Assembly (NCBI RefSeq): GCF_000526495.1
Contig: NZ_JAGE01000001.1
Span: 1,548,001 to 1,612,000 of the forward strand
Origin: Ruminiclostridium josui JCM 17888
GTDB lineage: Bacteria > Bacillota > Clostridia > Acetivibrionales > DSM-1351
Direction: 5' to 3'
DNA: 64,000 nucleotides
A program made the translations under genes and the position numbers. This document shows positions 1 to 9,517 of the stretch, piece after piece. Positions within the stretch are counted from its first letter, which is position 1. Each line of letters opens with the position of its first letter. Under the pieces are notes generated by a model that saw only the letters and a program-made list of their open reading frames with translations, made no database searches and was not told the origin of the DNA.

Positions 1-1849
1 TTTTCTCAAATGGGTAGAGAGGCGTACTAACTTTTATTAAGTATTCTCCATCGTGTATCAGTTTCCAATCTAATTCTGTCCCGGTAACAAATTTTTGTGC
101 TAACTCAATCATGTATTCCGTGTTTATATCTAAAGTCTTCTCACCCTTTAATTGAGAAATAGCTGTTACGGGTTCACCTTTTAAAGAACCAAAGTAAATT
201 CCTAATTTTTTATTGGTAATAAATTTATTTCTCGTTATATACTCAAGCTTTGAAATAAAATCCTCTCTACTATCACCCAAAAGAGCTAAACGATATGTAT
301 AATGCTCCTTTCCTTCCTGAGCTGTATAACATATGTCTCTAATATCAAAATCTTTATTTATTTCAAGAAAGTCCCGATATCTTTTTACGTATTCCATTAA
401 TGCTACTTCTGTCTTTGCCGAAATTGGCAATAGATAACATCTTGTATCGCTAACCATGCGTTTACTCTCATTATTAACGTACTCTTCCAGAATAATATGA
501 CAATTTGTACCGCTCAAACCAAAAGAACTAATTCCACATCTTCTTGGATTTTTACCAAAATTCTCCCATGGCTGAACCTTGTCAACAACATATACAGCTG
601 AATTTATAAAGTTAATATTTTTGTTTGGTTCGGAAAAATTGATAGTTGGAAATAATGTGTGTGTTTTTAACCCTATTACACATTTAACCAATCCCAGTAA
701 TCCCGCTGCGGAATCTAAGTGCCCGTAGTTTGTTTTTATTGATCCTATTCCACAAAAGTGAGCTCTAGAAGTATATTTTTTAAATGCATTTGTAATTGCC
801 TCAATTTCTATAGGATCCCCGAGCTTTGTACCTGTACCATGAGCTTCCACATAACTTATAGTCTCCGGGTTAACATTACTATTTTCAAAAGCCTGAGTTA
901 TTACTTTTTCTTGTGCTGATACACTAGGTGCGGTAATCCCTATAGAAGCTCCATCGTTATTGCAGGCACTACCTTTTATTACGGCATAAATGTTATCTTT
1001 GTCCCTAATAGCTTTATTAAGAGATTTAAGTACAATGGCAATACATCCTTCTCCTTGTACAGTCCCATCAGCATCATCACTAAATGTCTTAACTTTATCT
1101 GTTGGTGACGCTATATCAGGTACTTGCTCACCTTTATATCTTATTGGTTCAAGTAGCAGGTTAATCCCCCCTACAAGAGCCATTTCACATTCATTATTTT
1201 TTATGGATTGGCAGGCCAAATGAACTGCTACCAGAGCTGAAGAACATGCTGTATCAACTGATAAAGAAACACCTGTAAGGTCAAAGATATAAGCTATTCG
1301 ACTCCCTATTATAGAATCAATATTTCCGGGCCCTGCCATAATAGCCATTTCAGGTTCGATTTCCTTCACACGTTTATAGTACTCAGTTGGATAAGGATGT
1401 CCCAAAAACACACCTGTTTTTGTACCTTTTAACTTTTGTCTCGTATAACCCGCATCTTCAAAAGCATGCCATGAAGTTTCAAGAAAAAGCCTTTGTAACG
1501 GGTCCATTAAACTTGCTTCCTTTGCAGATATCTTGAAAAACGGGAAATCAAATTTATCTATTTCCGGTAAAAACGCTGCATTTATGAATTGATAGCTTTC
1601 CTTACTAACTCCTTTAAAGCCAAGATAATCATTTACATCATCCATTCTTTCCTTACTTAAGGATGAAATACAATTCGTACCGTTATACAGTACATTAAAT
1701 AACTCACTTAAATTTTCTGCATTAGATAGCTTTATTGATATACCTATAATAGCGATATCATCGCTATTGTTAATTTTCTCTAATTTTACCTTGTTAGTTA
1801 ACTCTCCAGATTTCAATTTATTTAATAACTCAAAACTTCCATTGTTCAT
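1..1849 (-). CDS. Polyketide synthase, AT-less (trans-AT type), N-terminal ketosynthase part; continues off the left edge
   Basis: Extends a chain by decarboxylative Claisen condensation and is the last visible gene of the operon. The reading frame stays open to base 1, giving 616 codons. A ketosynthase domain fills about residues 25-455 with all three catalytic residues: Cys202 in DTACSS, His337 in EAHGTGT and His377 in NYGHLDSAAG. A KS-side linker follows. The frame then goes straight to the TELDW...TPLYPFEK stretch that normally follows an acyltransferase, with no AT domain (no GHSxG) between. This fits trans-AT enzymes, common in Firmicutes, so a separate AT gene is expected outside the window. 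The start is the ATG at 1849 behind GGTGG, 43 bases after the NRPS stop. Domains after the KS cannot be seen. Confidence 0.9.
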   Translation of the reverse strand, partial: MNNGSFELLNKLKSGELTNKVKLEKINNSDDIAIIGISIKLSNAENLSELFNVLYNGTNCISSLSKERMDDVNDYLGFKGVSKESYQFINAAFLPEIDKFDFPFFKISAKEASLMDPLQRLFLETSWHAFEDAGYTRQKLKGTKTGVFLGHPYPTEYYKRVKEIEPEMAIMAGPGNIDSIIGSRIAYIFDLTGVSLSVDTACSSALVAVHLACQSIKNNECEMALVGGINLLLEPIRYKGEQVPDIASPTDKVKTFSDDADGTVQGEGCIAIVLKSLNKAIRDKDNIYAVIKGSACNNDGASIGITAPSVSAQEKVITQAFENSNVNPETISYVEAHGTGTKLGDPIEIEAITNAFKKYTSRAHFCGIGSIKTNYGHLDSAAGLLGLVKCVIGLKTHTLFPTINFSEPNKNINFINSAVYVVDKVQPWENFGKNPRRCGISSFGLSGTNCHIILEEYVNNESKRMVSDTRCYLLPISAKTEVALMEYVKRYRDFLEINKDFDIRDICYTAQEGKEHYTYRLALLGDSREDFISKLEYITRNKFITNKKLGIYFGSLKGEPVTAISQLKGEKTLDINTEYMIELAQKFVTGTELDWKLIHDGEYLIKVSTPLYPFEK

Positions 1850-1892
1850 TAAAACCACCATTATCTATTTTTAAAATTTAGTACTCTAATAA

Positions 1893-4800
1893 TCAAACAG
1901 TAATATTATCAAGTAACCCAGCAAACATCTTGAAAAATTCCTCCATCTTATCCTCTCGTAAATTACAATAGCTATAACTACAATTGAATAAAATTTCATT
2001 TCCTACTTCTTCTCTCACCTCAATAAGAATGTCATAAACATCTCCCAAATTACCGTTGTAAACAAGACCTGACCTATATATAAACGGTATTATAGAGTTG
2101 GAGTTCTTTTTAAACTTTGTTAGCTTAAGACTATCTATTTTATATAATTTGCTTTCCTTTTCACGGATAATTGCAGAATTTACAGCATAGAATATATCTT
2201 CAATCCCATAAATTTCACTAAAGTCTAACTCGATGGATAAAGCCTTATTATCCTCATTTCCTGAAGAAGTCTGAATCTTAATTAATTGATTTTTACTTGA
2301 GTCAGAAATCAGTAAAGCAAAAAGAGATACCACTATATCCCAATAAGTTACATTTTCTTTTTGCGCTAATGATTTTAAACCCATAGTAGTCTTTTTAGAC
2401 AATCTGAATTCATACTTAATTTCTTTTTCTGTATTTATGGTATTACTAAAAAAATCTTCATTTAACGCTACTTCTAAATCTAATTCTTTACTTTCAAATG
2501 CAGTTTTCAATTCCAAAAGATATTCTGCCAGAGCTTGGATTGTTGGATATTTGAAAAAATCGGTTACTTTTATTTCTGGAAATTTAACACTTATTTGAGA
2601 GTGCATTTTAACAAGTAAAAATGAATTACCTCCTATGTCAAAATAATTATCTGTAACCCCAAACTTATCAATGTTTAAGTTTTGAGACCAAACCTCATAT
2701 AAATAAGCTTCAATCTCATTAGAAGGAAGGATATTCTCAGAATTAAAAGATACCTCCGGCTCTGGTAAAGCTCTAATATCTGCTTTACCGCTTGGTGTAC
2801 ACGGGATTGAATCAAGCCTTACGTAATAGTTCGGTATCATATAGTCTGGCAGATTGTGGGATAGATAATTCCTAATATCACTCGTTCCTATGTCATTTTC
2901 TGAGACATAATATGCACATAAAATTTTTTCATTATTATGTCCTTCTTTTGGAGCAATTGCAACATTTTTTATACCCGGGTAACTCAATATGTTTCTTTCT
3001 ATCTCTTCTAGTTCTACACGGAATCCTCTGATTTTTATTTGAGAATCCATTCTACCGATATACTCTATAATCCCTTCTTCCAAGAAAACCCCTAAATCAC
3101 CTGATTTATAAAGCTTTTCAGCAGGATTTTTGCTAAATCTGTTGGCAACAAACCGGCTATTTGTCAATTCCTCCTGCTTTATGTACCCCGGAGAAACTCC
3201 AATACCTCCAATATATATCTCTCCAGGAACTCCAATAGGACAAAGATTCATTTCTTCATCAAGTATATATATTTGCATATTTTGAGCAGGTATCCCGATT
3301 GGGACAACACTTCTTCTGTCAGTAAACGGATTAAATTTATGAATCATACATCCTACTACCGTCTCAGTAGGACCGTACTCATTATATATACTAACCCTGC
3401 CGTCAAATTTCTCATATACTTTAAGTGCCAATTCCGTAGTAAGCTGTTCACCTCCAACAATAATTTTTTTAATCATTGATTTCGAACAGTCCATTTCGAG
3501 AAGTAACCTTAAATGAGTAGGCGTAGCTTTTATAATATTTGATACTCCATCTTTGACAATATTATTTAACACAGTTATTTCCTTGGGGTAAATTACTATA
3601 GTATTACCACTTATTAAAGGTGTGTATATAGAGGTAACAGTTAGGTCGTATGCAACTGAAGAATATAGCGGAAAATAAATCTGTTCATTTTCAAAATATT
3701 GTTTTATCGCCCATTCAACATAATTAACTACGCCTTTTTGTTTTATCATACAACCTTTGGGCTTTCCTGTTGAACCGGATGTGTAAATAATATATATCAA
3801 ATCCTCAGGGCTATAACTATTCTCAACGTATTCCCCTTTACCAGAAGATAAATCAACCTTGTCAATATTTATCACTTTATATAGCCTCTGGATTTCTTGA
3901 GTTTCTATAGAGTTTTCCGTTAATAAAACATTACAGTTGCAATCTTGCAGCATAAACATTTTTCTTTCATGAGGAAAATCAGGATCAATTGGTAAGTATG
4001 TAGCACCTGATTTTATAATACCTAAAATAGCTATAATTAGCCAAGGTGAATTGTTCATCATTAATCCAACAATCTCTCCCTTAGCCACACCTTCATTTTT
4101 CAGCTTATGTGCCAAGCTGTTAGAAATCTGTTTCAATTCTAGATAAGTTATCTTAATGCTGTTATGTATAATTGCAATCTTATCAGGTGTTTCCTGAACA
4201 CGCTTATCAAATAATTGCTGAATTGTCTTCTGTGAAGAAAACTTCTTTGCAGTATCATTGTATTCTAAGATGAATTTTTTCTCATTCTCTGGAGATATTA
4301 TTTTAATATCTTTAATAGAAATATCAGGATTATGTATAACAGCATTTATTATTCTTTTATAAAAAGCTATGTATCGCTCAATTGTAGTTTTCTTAAATAA
4401 TCTGGAACAATACTCAAGTTCAAAGTCTATAGTTCCATTATTCTCTGTTGCAAAGAAAGTTAAATCAAATTTAGATGTCTTTCTCTCATACCTATACTTT
4501 ACCAGGCTCATACCGGGAATTCTGAAATCAGAGTTATCTGAATTCTGCATAACAAAGGATACATCAAAAAGCGGATTTCGATTTGTGTTCCGTTGTACAT
4601 CCAAATCCTCTATTATATCTTCAAATTGATAATCCTGATTTTCAAAAGCATTTAATACTTTATCTCTAATCTGAGAAAGCAGAGTAGTAAATGGTAACTG
4701 TTTGTCAATATTCCCTTTAATAGGAATAGTATTAGCAAACATCCCCACTATATCATGTGTATCGGGATGAGTTCTTCCAGATGTAACAGTTCCTATTACT

Positions 4801-7800
4801 ATATCATCCTGGTTTGTTAGCTTATTAAACAGAATAAAAGAGACTGCCATTAACAGCATGAAGTTTGAACAATTTTCCTTTCTTGCAATCTCTTCAAGCT
4901 TATGCACCACTTCTCTTTCAATTGTAAATCTTATTCTATCACCATCATAATTCTGGATGTCGGGTCTTATGTAGTCCGTTATAAGATTTAAAACGGGAAT
5001 ATCACCTTTAAACTCTTCTAACCAATATTGCTTCTGCCTTTCAAGCTTTTTATTTAATTTTTGCTCTAATTGCCATTGGGCATAATCCTTATAGCTTTTT
5101 GTAAGTGCAGGCAATTCAACTCCGGAATATAACCTATAAATATCATTAATTAGAATACTGCTTGAAAAGCCATCTGAGATTATATGGTGCATGTCAATTA
5201 CAAGAACATGTAAGCTATTTTTCAGGCTAATTAAACCTACTCTAAACAGACATGGCTTACTCAAATCAAATGAACGCACAAATTGGTTTATTTTATCTTG
5301 TATGCTGGACTCTGTAGATTCCAACTCTTCAATACAAAAATCTACTTTTTCGTAAATTTTTTGTACGACTTCCTCATCTTTAAGTAAAAAAGCCGTCCTT
5401 AAGCTTTCATGACGTTGTATAAGGCATTTAAAAGCATTTTTAAGTTTCTCTATATCAACAGTATCTTCTATAAGATAAGCCTCTGTCATATTATAATTAG
5501 TGCTTTTAGGGTTCATTTGATTTAATATATACAGACGTTTTTGAGCTGATGCTAGAGCGTAAAACTCTTTTTCCTGTGCTTTCGGGATACCAGAATAATT
5601 CTCCTCTACACCGTTTCTAATATACTCCGCAATTTGCCTTATAGTAGATTTCTTAAACACCTCATCGACAGGTATCTTTATACAGAACTCTTTATATAGT
5701 CTTGATACTAAAACTGTTATTTTAAGTGAATGTCCGCCTAATCTGAAAAAATCCGTATCAATGCCAATCCGGTTCTTTTCTATAGATAAAATTTCCGCCC
5801 AAATATCACTTATTTTTTCTTCAATATCATCTCTCGGAGCAACATATTCTTCATCCATGCCAGTTTCAAATTCAGCTAACTTTTTGTAGTCCACTTTACC
5901 ATTTGGAGTCACTGGTATTTCCTGAATCTCTATAAGCTGTGACGGAATCATAAACTCAGGCAATTTAGTGCTAAGATAGTTTCGTAAACGAACCGTATCA
6001 ACTTTTGTTTCAGGAACTATATAAGCAATTAATTCTTTTTCATCCTCGGTAGTATCACGAACTGTTATTATTGCTTCCTTGATACCCTCATATTTGGATA
6101 TCATAATTTCTATTTCGCTTATTTCAAGTCGTGAACCCCTTATTTTCACCTGCTGATCATTACGTCCCAGAAACTCTACAGTCCCATCAGGTAGCCATCT
6201 TCCCTGATCACCTGTTTTATATATTTTTTCACCGGTACGGAAAGGATTTGCGACAAATCTTTCCTCAGTTAGTTCTGGTTTATTTAAATATCCCCGCGCT
6301 ATACCTGACCCACCTACATATATTTCTCCCGGAACACCTGATGGCTGCAGTTCACCATCGCTGTTCATAATGTATATACTTGAATTATTTATTGGTCTTC
6401 CAATAGGAATAGTTTGCTCGTAAGTCTTATCTACAGGTATCCATGATGAAAAGGTTGTATTTTCAGTAGGTCCATACATGTGTAGTATTTTAAGGTTTTT
6501 ATATTTTGTTCTAATATTATTTAAGTACTTTGGCCTCACAAGATCCCCACCGATTAGAAAGTACTTTAGATTTTTGAAGACACTATCATTATAAAATGCT
6601 ATCTGATTAAACAATTGAGGTATTAAGTGCAATATTGTTATATTATTATTGTTTATATAATCCCCAAGTTGAAAAGGATCCAACAAAACCTTATTATTTA
6701 TAATATGTAGTGTCAAGCCGTTTAGCAATGATGCCCACACTTCAAATGTAGTAATGTCAAATACAAAAGATCCTGTCATAAGCAGATGATCTGATGGCTC
6801 TACTTCAATGAAATTCATTCCCTTAACAAGACTTATGACTCCCTTATGCTCTATCATTACGCCCTTAGGATTACCTGTGGAACCTGACGTATAAATGACA
6901 TAAGCAAGTTGAGCCGCATCTGTATACTCTTGAATACACGAAAAATCTTCATTAGCATTTGTGTCTGTAACCGTATTTAAACTAATAATGTCTCCTTTAA
7001 AACCAAGGTCGATTATTTTGTCAAAATACTCCTCAAATGACAATATAATTTTCACTTGCGAATCATCTAGCATGTATTTTATCCTGTTCAAAGGATAATT
7101 TGGATCAAGAGGCAAGTATGCGCAGCCAATTTTTAATATCGCCAGCAAACCCACTATGGTTTCCGGTGATGAATGTGTCATTATCCCAATAATTGAACCA
7201 GGTTCGATACCGTTATCAATGAGTTTACAGGCTAGTATATCCGACAAATAATCTATTTGCCTATACGTTAAAGATTCATTATTATAAATTACAGCATCAT
7301 TTTCGGAGAATTTTTCTGCTGTTTCTTTAAATAATTTATGTATAGTCGAACCCTGTGGATATGGTACCTGTGTATTGTTATATTCATTGAGAATTTTTTC
7401 TTCTTCGTACTTTGTTATGATTTTATAATCTTTTATTTTACCGTAGGGATTCTCAATTATTTGTGAGAATAAAAATGAAAACCGCTGACCCAGGGCATTT
7501 ATTGTACTATCTTTAAACAAACAGGCATTATATGAAATAACTAACTCTAAATCAACATTACTTCTCCTGAGAAGTAAAACCATTTCACTGCCAAATTCCC
7601 CGTAGAAGCTTTCAGTCTTATTTTTTTCATGTATCTTATCAAACATAAAAAAATATCTAAAAATTTCACTGTTTTTATATTGATCTAATTTTTTGATTAC
7701 TTTTTTTATGGGATAGAAATAGTTTTTATACCCTCCAGATACCTTCTCTTTTACTTTTGTAAGTATTGCCATGAATGTATCGTCACTATTTATGTCAGTA

Positions 7801-8129
7801 TTAATTACTATGCAATTTTCGAAATCTAATACCTGGTTTATCAACATGGGAACAGATATGCCAATGTTATTACCGCCGGTATATTTGTGCATCAATATCG
7901 TAAATACCGCAAGTTGAAATACGAAAATTGAAATATCGTCATTTCTACATATTCTATATAATTTCTGGCATTCATCCCTGTCAAGATTAAAACAACAAGA
8001 CTTTACTTCTACTCTGCTATTATTTGGGTAATCATACATAATTCCTGCATTATAAATGCTACCAGATAATTGATTTATCCAATACTCTTTTGCTTTTTCC
8101 AACGAATCGTTATTAATAAATGTTCTCAT
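1893..8129 (-). CDS. Two-module nonribosomal peptide synthetase (half-C, A, PCP, C, A, PCP, half-C)
   Basis: Activates two amino acids and joins them on carrier domains. Numbered from the ATG at 8129 (behind GGGG; another ATG lies four codons upstream with no ribosome site): C-terminal half of a condensation domain 1-240; adenylation A1 260-755 (TSGSTGNPKG, YKTGD, NGKVD); carrier Ser801 in LGGHS; full condensation domain 855-1285 with HHIISDG; adenylation A2 1300-1790; carrier Ser1836 in IGGNS; another C-terminal half-C 1900-2078. By eye against GrsA, the A1 pocket residues are D458 I459 F462 H501 L525 G527 M551 T559 F560 K745 and the A2 residues are D1495 L1496 T1499 K1534 I1557 G1559 E1584 V1592 G1593 K1782. 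A2 closely matches the known Asn code. A1 begins like hydroxyphenylglycine codes. There is no epimerase or thioesterase, so the chain probably passes to the downstream PKS. Confidence 0.95.
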   Translation of the reverse strand: MRTFINNDSLEKAKEYWINQLSGSIYNAGIMYDYPNNSRVEVKSCCFNLDRDECQKLYRICRNDDISIFVFQLAVFTILMHKYTGGNNIGISVPMLINQVLDFENCIVINTDINSDDTFMAILTKVKEKVSGGYKNYFYPIKKVIKKLDQYKNSEIFRYFFMFDKIHEKNKTESFYGEFGSEMVLLLRRSNVDLELVISYNACLFKDSTINALGQRFSFLFSQIIENPYGKIKDYKIITKYEEEKILNEYNNTQVPYPQGSTIHKLFKETAEKFSENDAVIYNNESLTYRQIDYLSDILACKLIDNGIEPGSIIGIMTHSSPETIVGLLAILKIGCAYLPLDPNYPLNRIKYMLDDSQVKIILSFEEYFDKIIDLGFKGDIISLNTVTDTNANEDFSCIQEYTDAAQLAYVIYTSGSTGNPKGVMIEHKGVISLVKGMNFIEVEPSDHLLMTGSFVFDITTFEVWASLLNGLTLHIINNKVLLDPFQLGDYINNNNITILHLIPQLFNQIAFYNDSVFKNLKYFLIGGDLVRPKYLNNIRTKYKNLKILHMYGPTENTTFSSWIPVDKTYEQTIPIGRPINNSSIYIMNSDGELQPSGVPGEIYVGGSGIARGYLNKPELTEERFVANPFRTGEKIYKTGDQGRWLPDGTVEFLGRNDQQVKIRGSRLEISEIEIMISKYEGIKEAIITVRDTTEDEKELIAYIVPETKVDTVRLRNYLSTKLPEFMIPSQLIEIQEIPVTPNGKVDYKKLAEFETGMDEEYVAPRDDIEEKISDIWAEILSIEKNRIGIDTDFFRLGGHSLKITVLVSRLYKEFCIKIPVDEVFKKSTIRQIAEYIRNGVEENYSGIPKAQEKEFYALASAQKRLYILNQMNPKSTNYNMTEAYLIEDTVDIEKLKNAFKCLIQRHESLRTAFLLKDEEVVQKIYEKVDFCIEELESTESSIQDKINQFVRSFDLSKPCLFRVGLISLKNSLHVLVIDMHHIISDGFSSSILINDIYRLYSGVELPALTKSYKDYAQWQLEQKLNKKLERQKQYWLEEFKGDIPVLNLITDYIRPDIQNYDGDRIRFTIEREVVHKLEEIARKENCSNFMLLMAVSFILFNKLTNQDDIVIGTVTSGRTHPDTHDIVGMFANTIPIKGNIDKQLPFTTLLSQIRDKVLNAFENQDYQFEDIIEDLDVQRNTNRNPLFDVSFVMQNSDNSDFRIPGMSLVKYRYERKTSKFDLTFFATENNGTIDFELEYCSRLFKKTTIERYIAFYKRIINAVIHNPDISIKDIKIISPENEKKFILEYNDTAKKFSSQKTIQQLFDKRVQETPDKIAIIHNSIKITYLELKQISNSLAHKLKNEGVAKGEIVGLMMNNSPWLIIAILGIIKSGATYLPIDPDFPHERKMFMLQDCNCNVLLTENSIETQEIQRLYKVINIDKVDLSSGKGEYVENSYSPEDLIYIIYTSGSTGKPKGCMIKQKGVVNYVEWAIKQYFENEQIYFPLYSSVAYDLTVTSIYTPLISGNTIVIYPKEITVLNNIVKDGVSNIIKATPTHLRLLLEMDCSKSMIKKIIVGGEQLTTELALKVYEKFDGRVSIYNEYGPTETVVGCMIHKFNPFTDRRSVVPIGIPAQNMQIYILDEEMNLCPIGVPGEIYIGGIGVSPGYIKQEELTNSRFVANRFSKNPAEKLYKSGDLGVFLEEGIIEYIGRMDSQIKIRGFRVELEEIERNILSYPGIKNVAIAPKEGHNNEKILCAYYVSENDIGTSDIRNYLSHNLPDYMIPNYYVRLDSIPCTPSGKADIRALPEPEVSFNSENILPSNEIEAYLYEVWSQNLNIDKFGVTDNYFDIGGNSFLLVKMHSQISVKFPEIKVTDFFKYPTIQALAEYLLELKTAFESKELDLEVALNEDFFSNTINTEKEIKYEFRLSKKTTMGLKSLAQKENVTYWDIVVSLFALLISDSSKNQLIKIQTSSGNEDNKALSIELDFSEIYGIEDIFYAVNSAIIREKESKLYKIDSLKLTKFKKNSNSIIPFIYRSGLVYNGNLGDVYDILIEVREEVGNEILFNCSYSYCNLREDKMEEFFKMFAGLLDNITV

Positions 8130-8143
8130 AAGTAACCCCATTT

Positions 8144-9517
8144 TTATTTAAAATCGAACTCAATATTGGGAATAAACTCCTCTAATACATTGCCAGTATA
8201 AACAAGATTTTCCACTAAGCATTTAGGATTGTCTATCAAGTCTACAATAATTTGCATAAAGCTCTTCATCATTTTTTCCACTTCTTGATTTTCATAAATA
8301 TCTTTTCTATATTTAATACTTACCTCACACTCTTGAAACAATCGTATTTCAAAAGTTATAGGAAAACTGGTTTTCAATCTATTGTTTTGATAATCAATAA
8401 CCCTCAGAATATTGTTATTAAACAAAAATTCCATATCTACAGGATAATTTTCAATAACCATAATTGAATCAAACAGTTCCTCATTTTTATTACACGAAAC
8501 ATATTTCTTTATCTCTGAAATAGGAACTTGTTCAAAATCACTTCTGGCTTCAATCTCCTTATTAACTCTAGTTAGAAGATCTATTATAGTGTCTTTTGGC
8601 TTTACTTTGACTCTTAAAGGTATAGTATTGATAAACAGACCAATAATTTTATCTACATCTTTTATTAAAGAATTTCTGCCTGACACTACAGTTCCAAAAA
8701 TAATATCATCAGTATAGCTTTTTTTTTGAAGACACAAACCCCAAACTGTAAATAATATAGATGATACAGTTATCTGATTTTCCATTGCAATACAATTTAA
8801 CTTGTCAAGTATTTGTTTGCTTATTATTGAGTCGTAAGCTCCAATATCATAGGATTTAGTATCATTATCTGGCTCTCTTTTTGTAGTCTGTATAGTATCA
8901 ATCTTGTTCAAGTATTTTTTCCAGAAGCTTTCTGCATTTTTTTGCTTCTTTGATAATTTGACAAACTCCTTATAACTTGTCTTATACACTCTTGGAAGAC
9001 TTTTGTTCTGGCTTAAACTAATATATGCTTGTACAAATTCTTTTAATAGAATTCCATTACTCCATCCATCATATATAATATGATGGATATTAATTATCAT
9101 GTGAAGCAAATTACTTTCCTCGCAACAGAAAGTTATGCGAAATGGAACTGTTGCCAGATCAAATCCTTTACTTATTTCATCAAATTTGATTTGCTCTATT
9201 CTTTCACTTATACTTTTAGAATCTTGTATCTCACTTAGATCGTAGTAAGTAATTTCAACATCATTTTTCTTAAGAATAATCTGTACAGGTGACCTTAACC
9301 CTTCCCACCGAAAGATTGTCCTCAAAGCTCCATTACTGTCTACTACGTGCTGCCACGCTTTTATGCATAAGGGAAATACCACATTCCCCACAAGTTTAAT
9401 ATGAATCTGTTCAAAATATTGGTCTTTGCCCTCATTAGCAATATAATCAAAAAGCATTGCTTCCTGCATAAATGATAAACCAATAATATCCTCTACATTA
9501 TTTGCATCAATTTTCAT
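8144..9517 (-). CDS. Stand-alone NRPS condensation domain protein
   Basis: A free-standing condensation enzyme of 457 residues, the length of one complete C domain. The catalytic motif HHIIYDG lies near residues 144-150, after an LSFMQEAML-type C1 motif near residue 14 and before the SGRN and GLFINTIPLR motifs of the C-terminal lobe. There is no adenylation or carrier domain. Its ATG overlaps the aminotransferase stop as ATGA, with AGGAG six bases upstream, so the two are translationally coupled. The next NRPS begins with only half a C domain, so this protein may supply the missing condensation in trans, for example acylating the first aminoacyl unit. That role is inferred; a separate release or coupling step is also possible. 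Confidence 0.9.
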   Translation of the reverse strand: MKIDANNVEDIIGLSFMQEAMLFDYIANEGKDQYFEQIHIKLVGNVVFPLCIKAWQHVVDSNGALRTIFRWEGLRSPVQIILKKNDVEITYYDLSEIQDSKSISERIEQIKFDEISKGFDLATVPFRITFCCEESNLLHMIINIHHIIYDGWSNGILLKEFVQAYISLSQNKSLPRVYKTSYKEFVKLSKKQKNAESFWKKYLNKIDTIQTTKREPDNDTKSYDIGAYDSIISKQILDKLNCIAMENQITVSSILFTVWGLCLQKKSYTDDIIFGTVVSGRNSLIKDVDKIIGLFINTIPLRVKVKPKDTIIDLLTRVNKEIEARSDFEQVPISEIKKYVSCNKNEELFDSIMVIENYPVDMEFLFNNNILRVIDYQNNRLKTSFPITFEIRLFQECEVSIKYRKDIYENQEVEKMMKSFMQIIVDLIDNPKCLVENLVYTGNVLEEFIPNIEFDFK

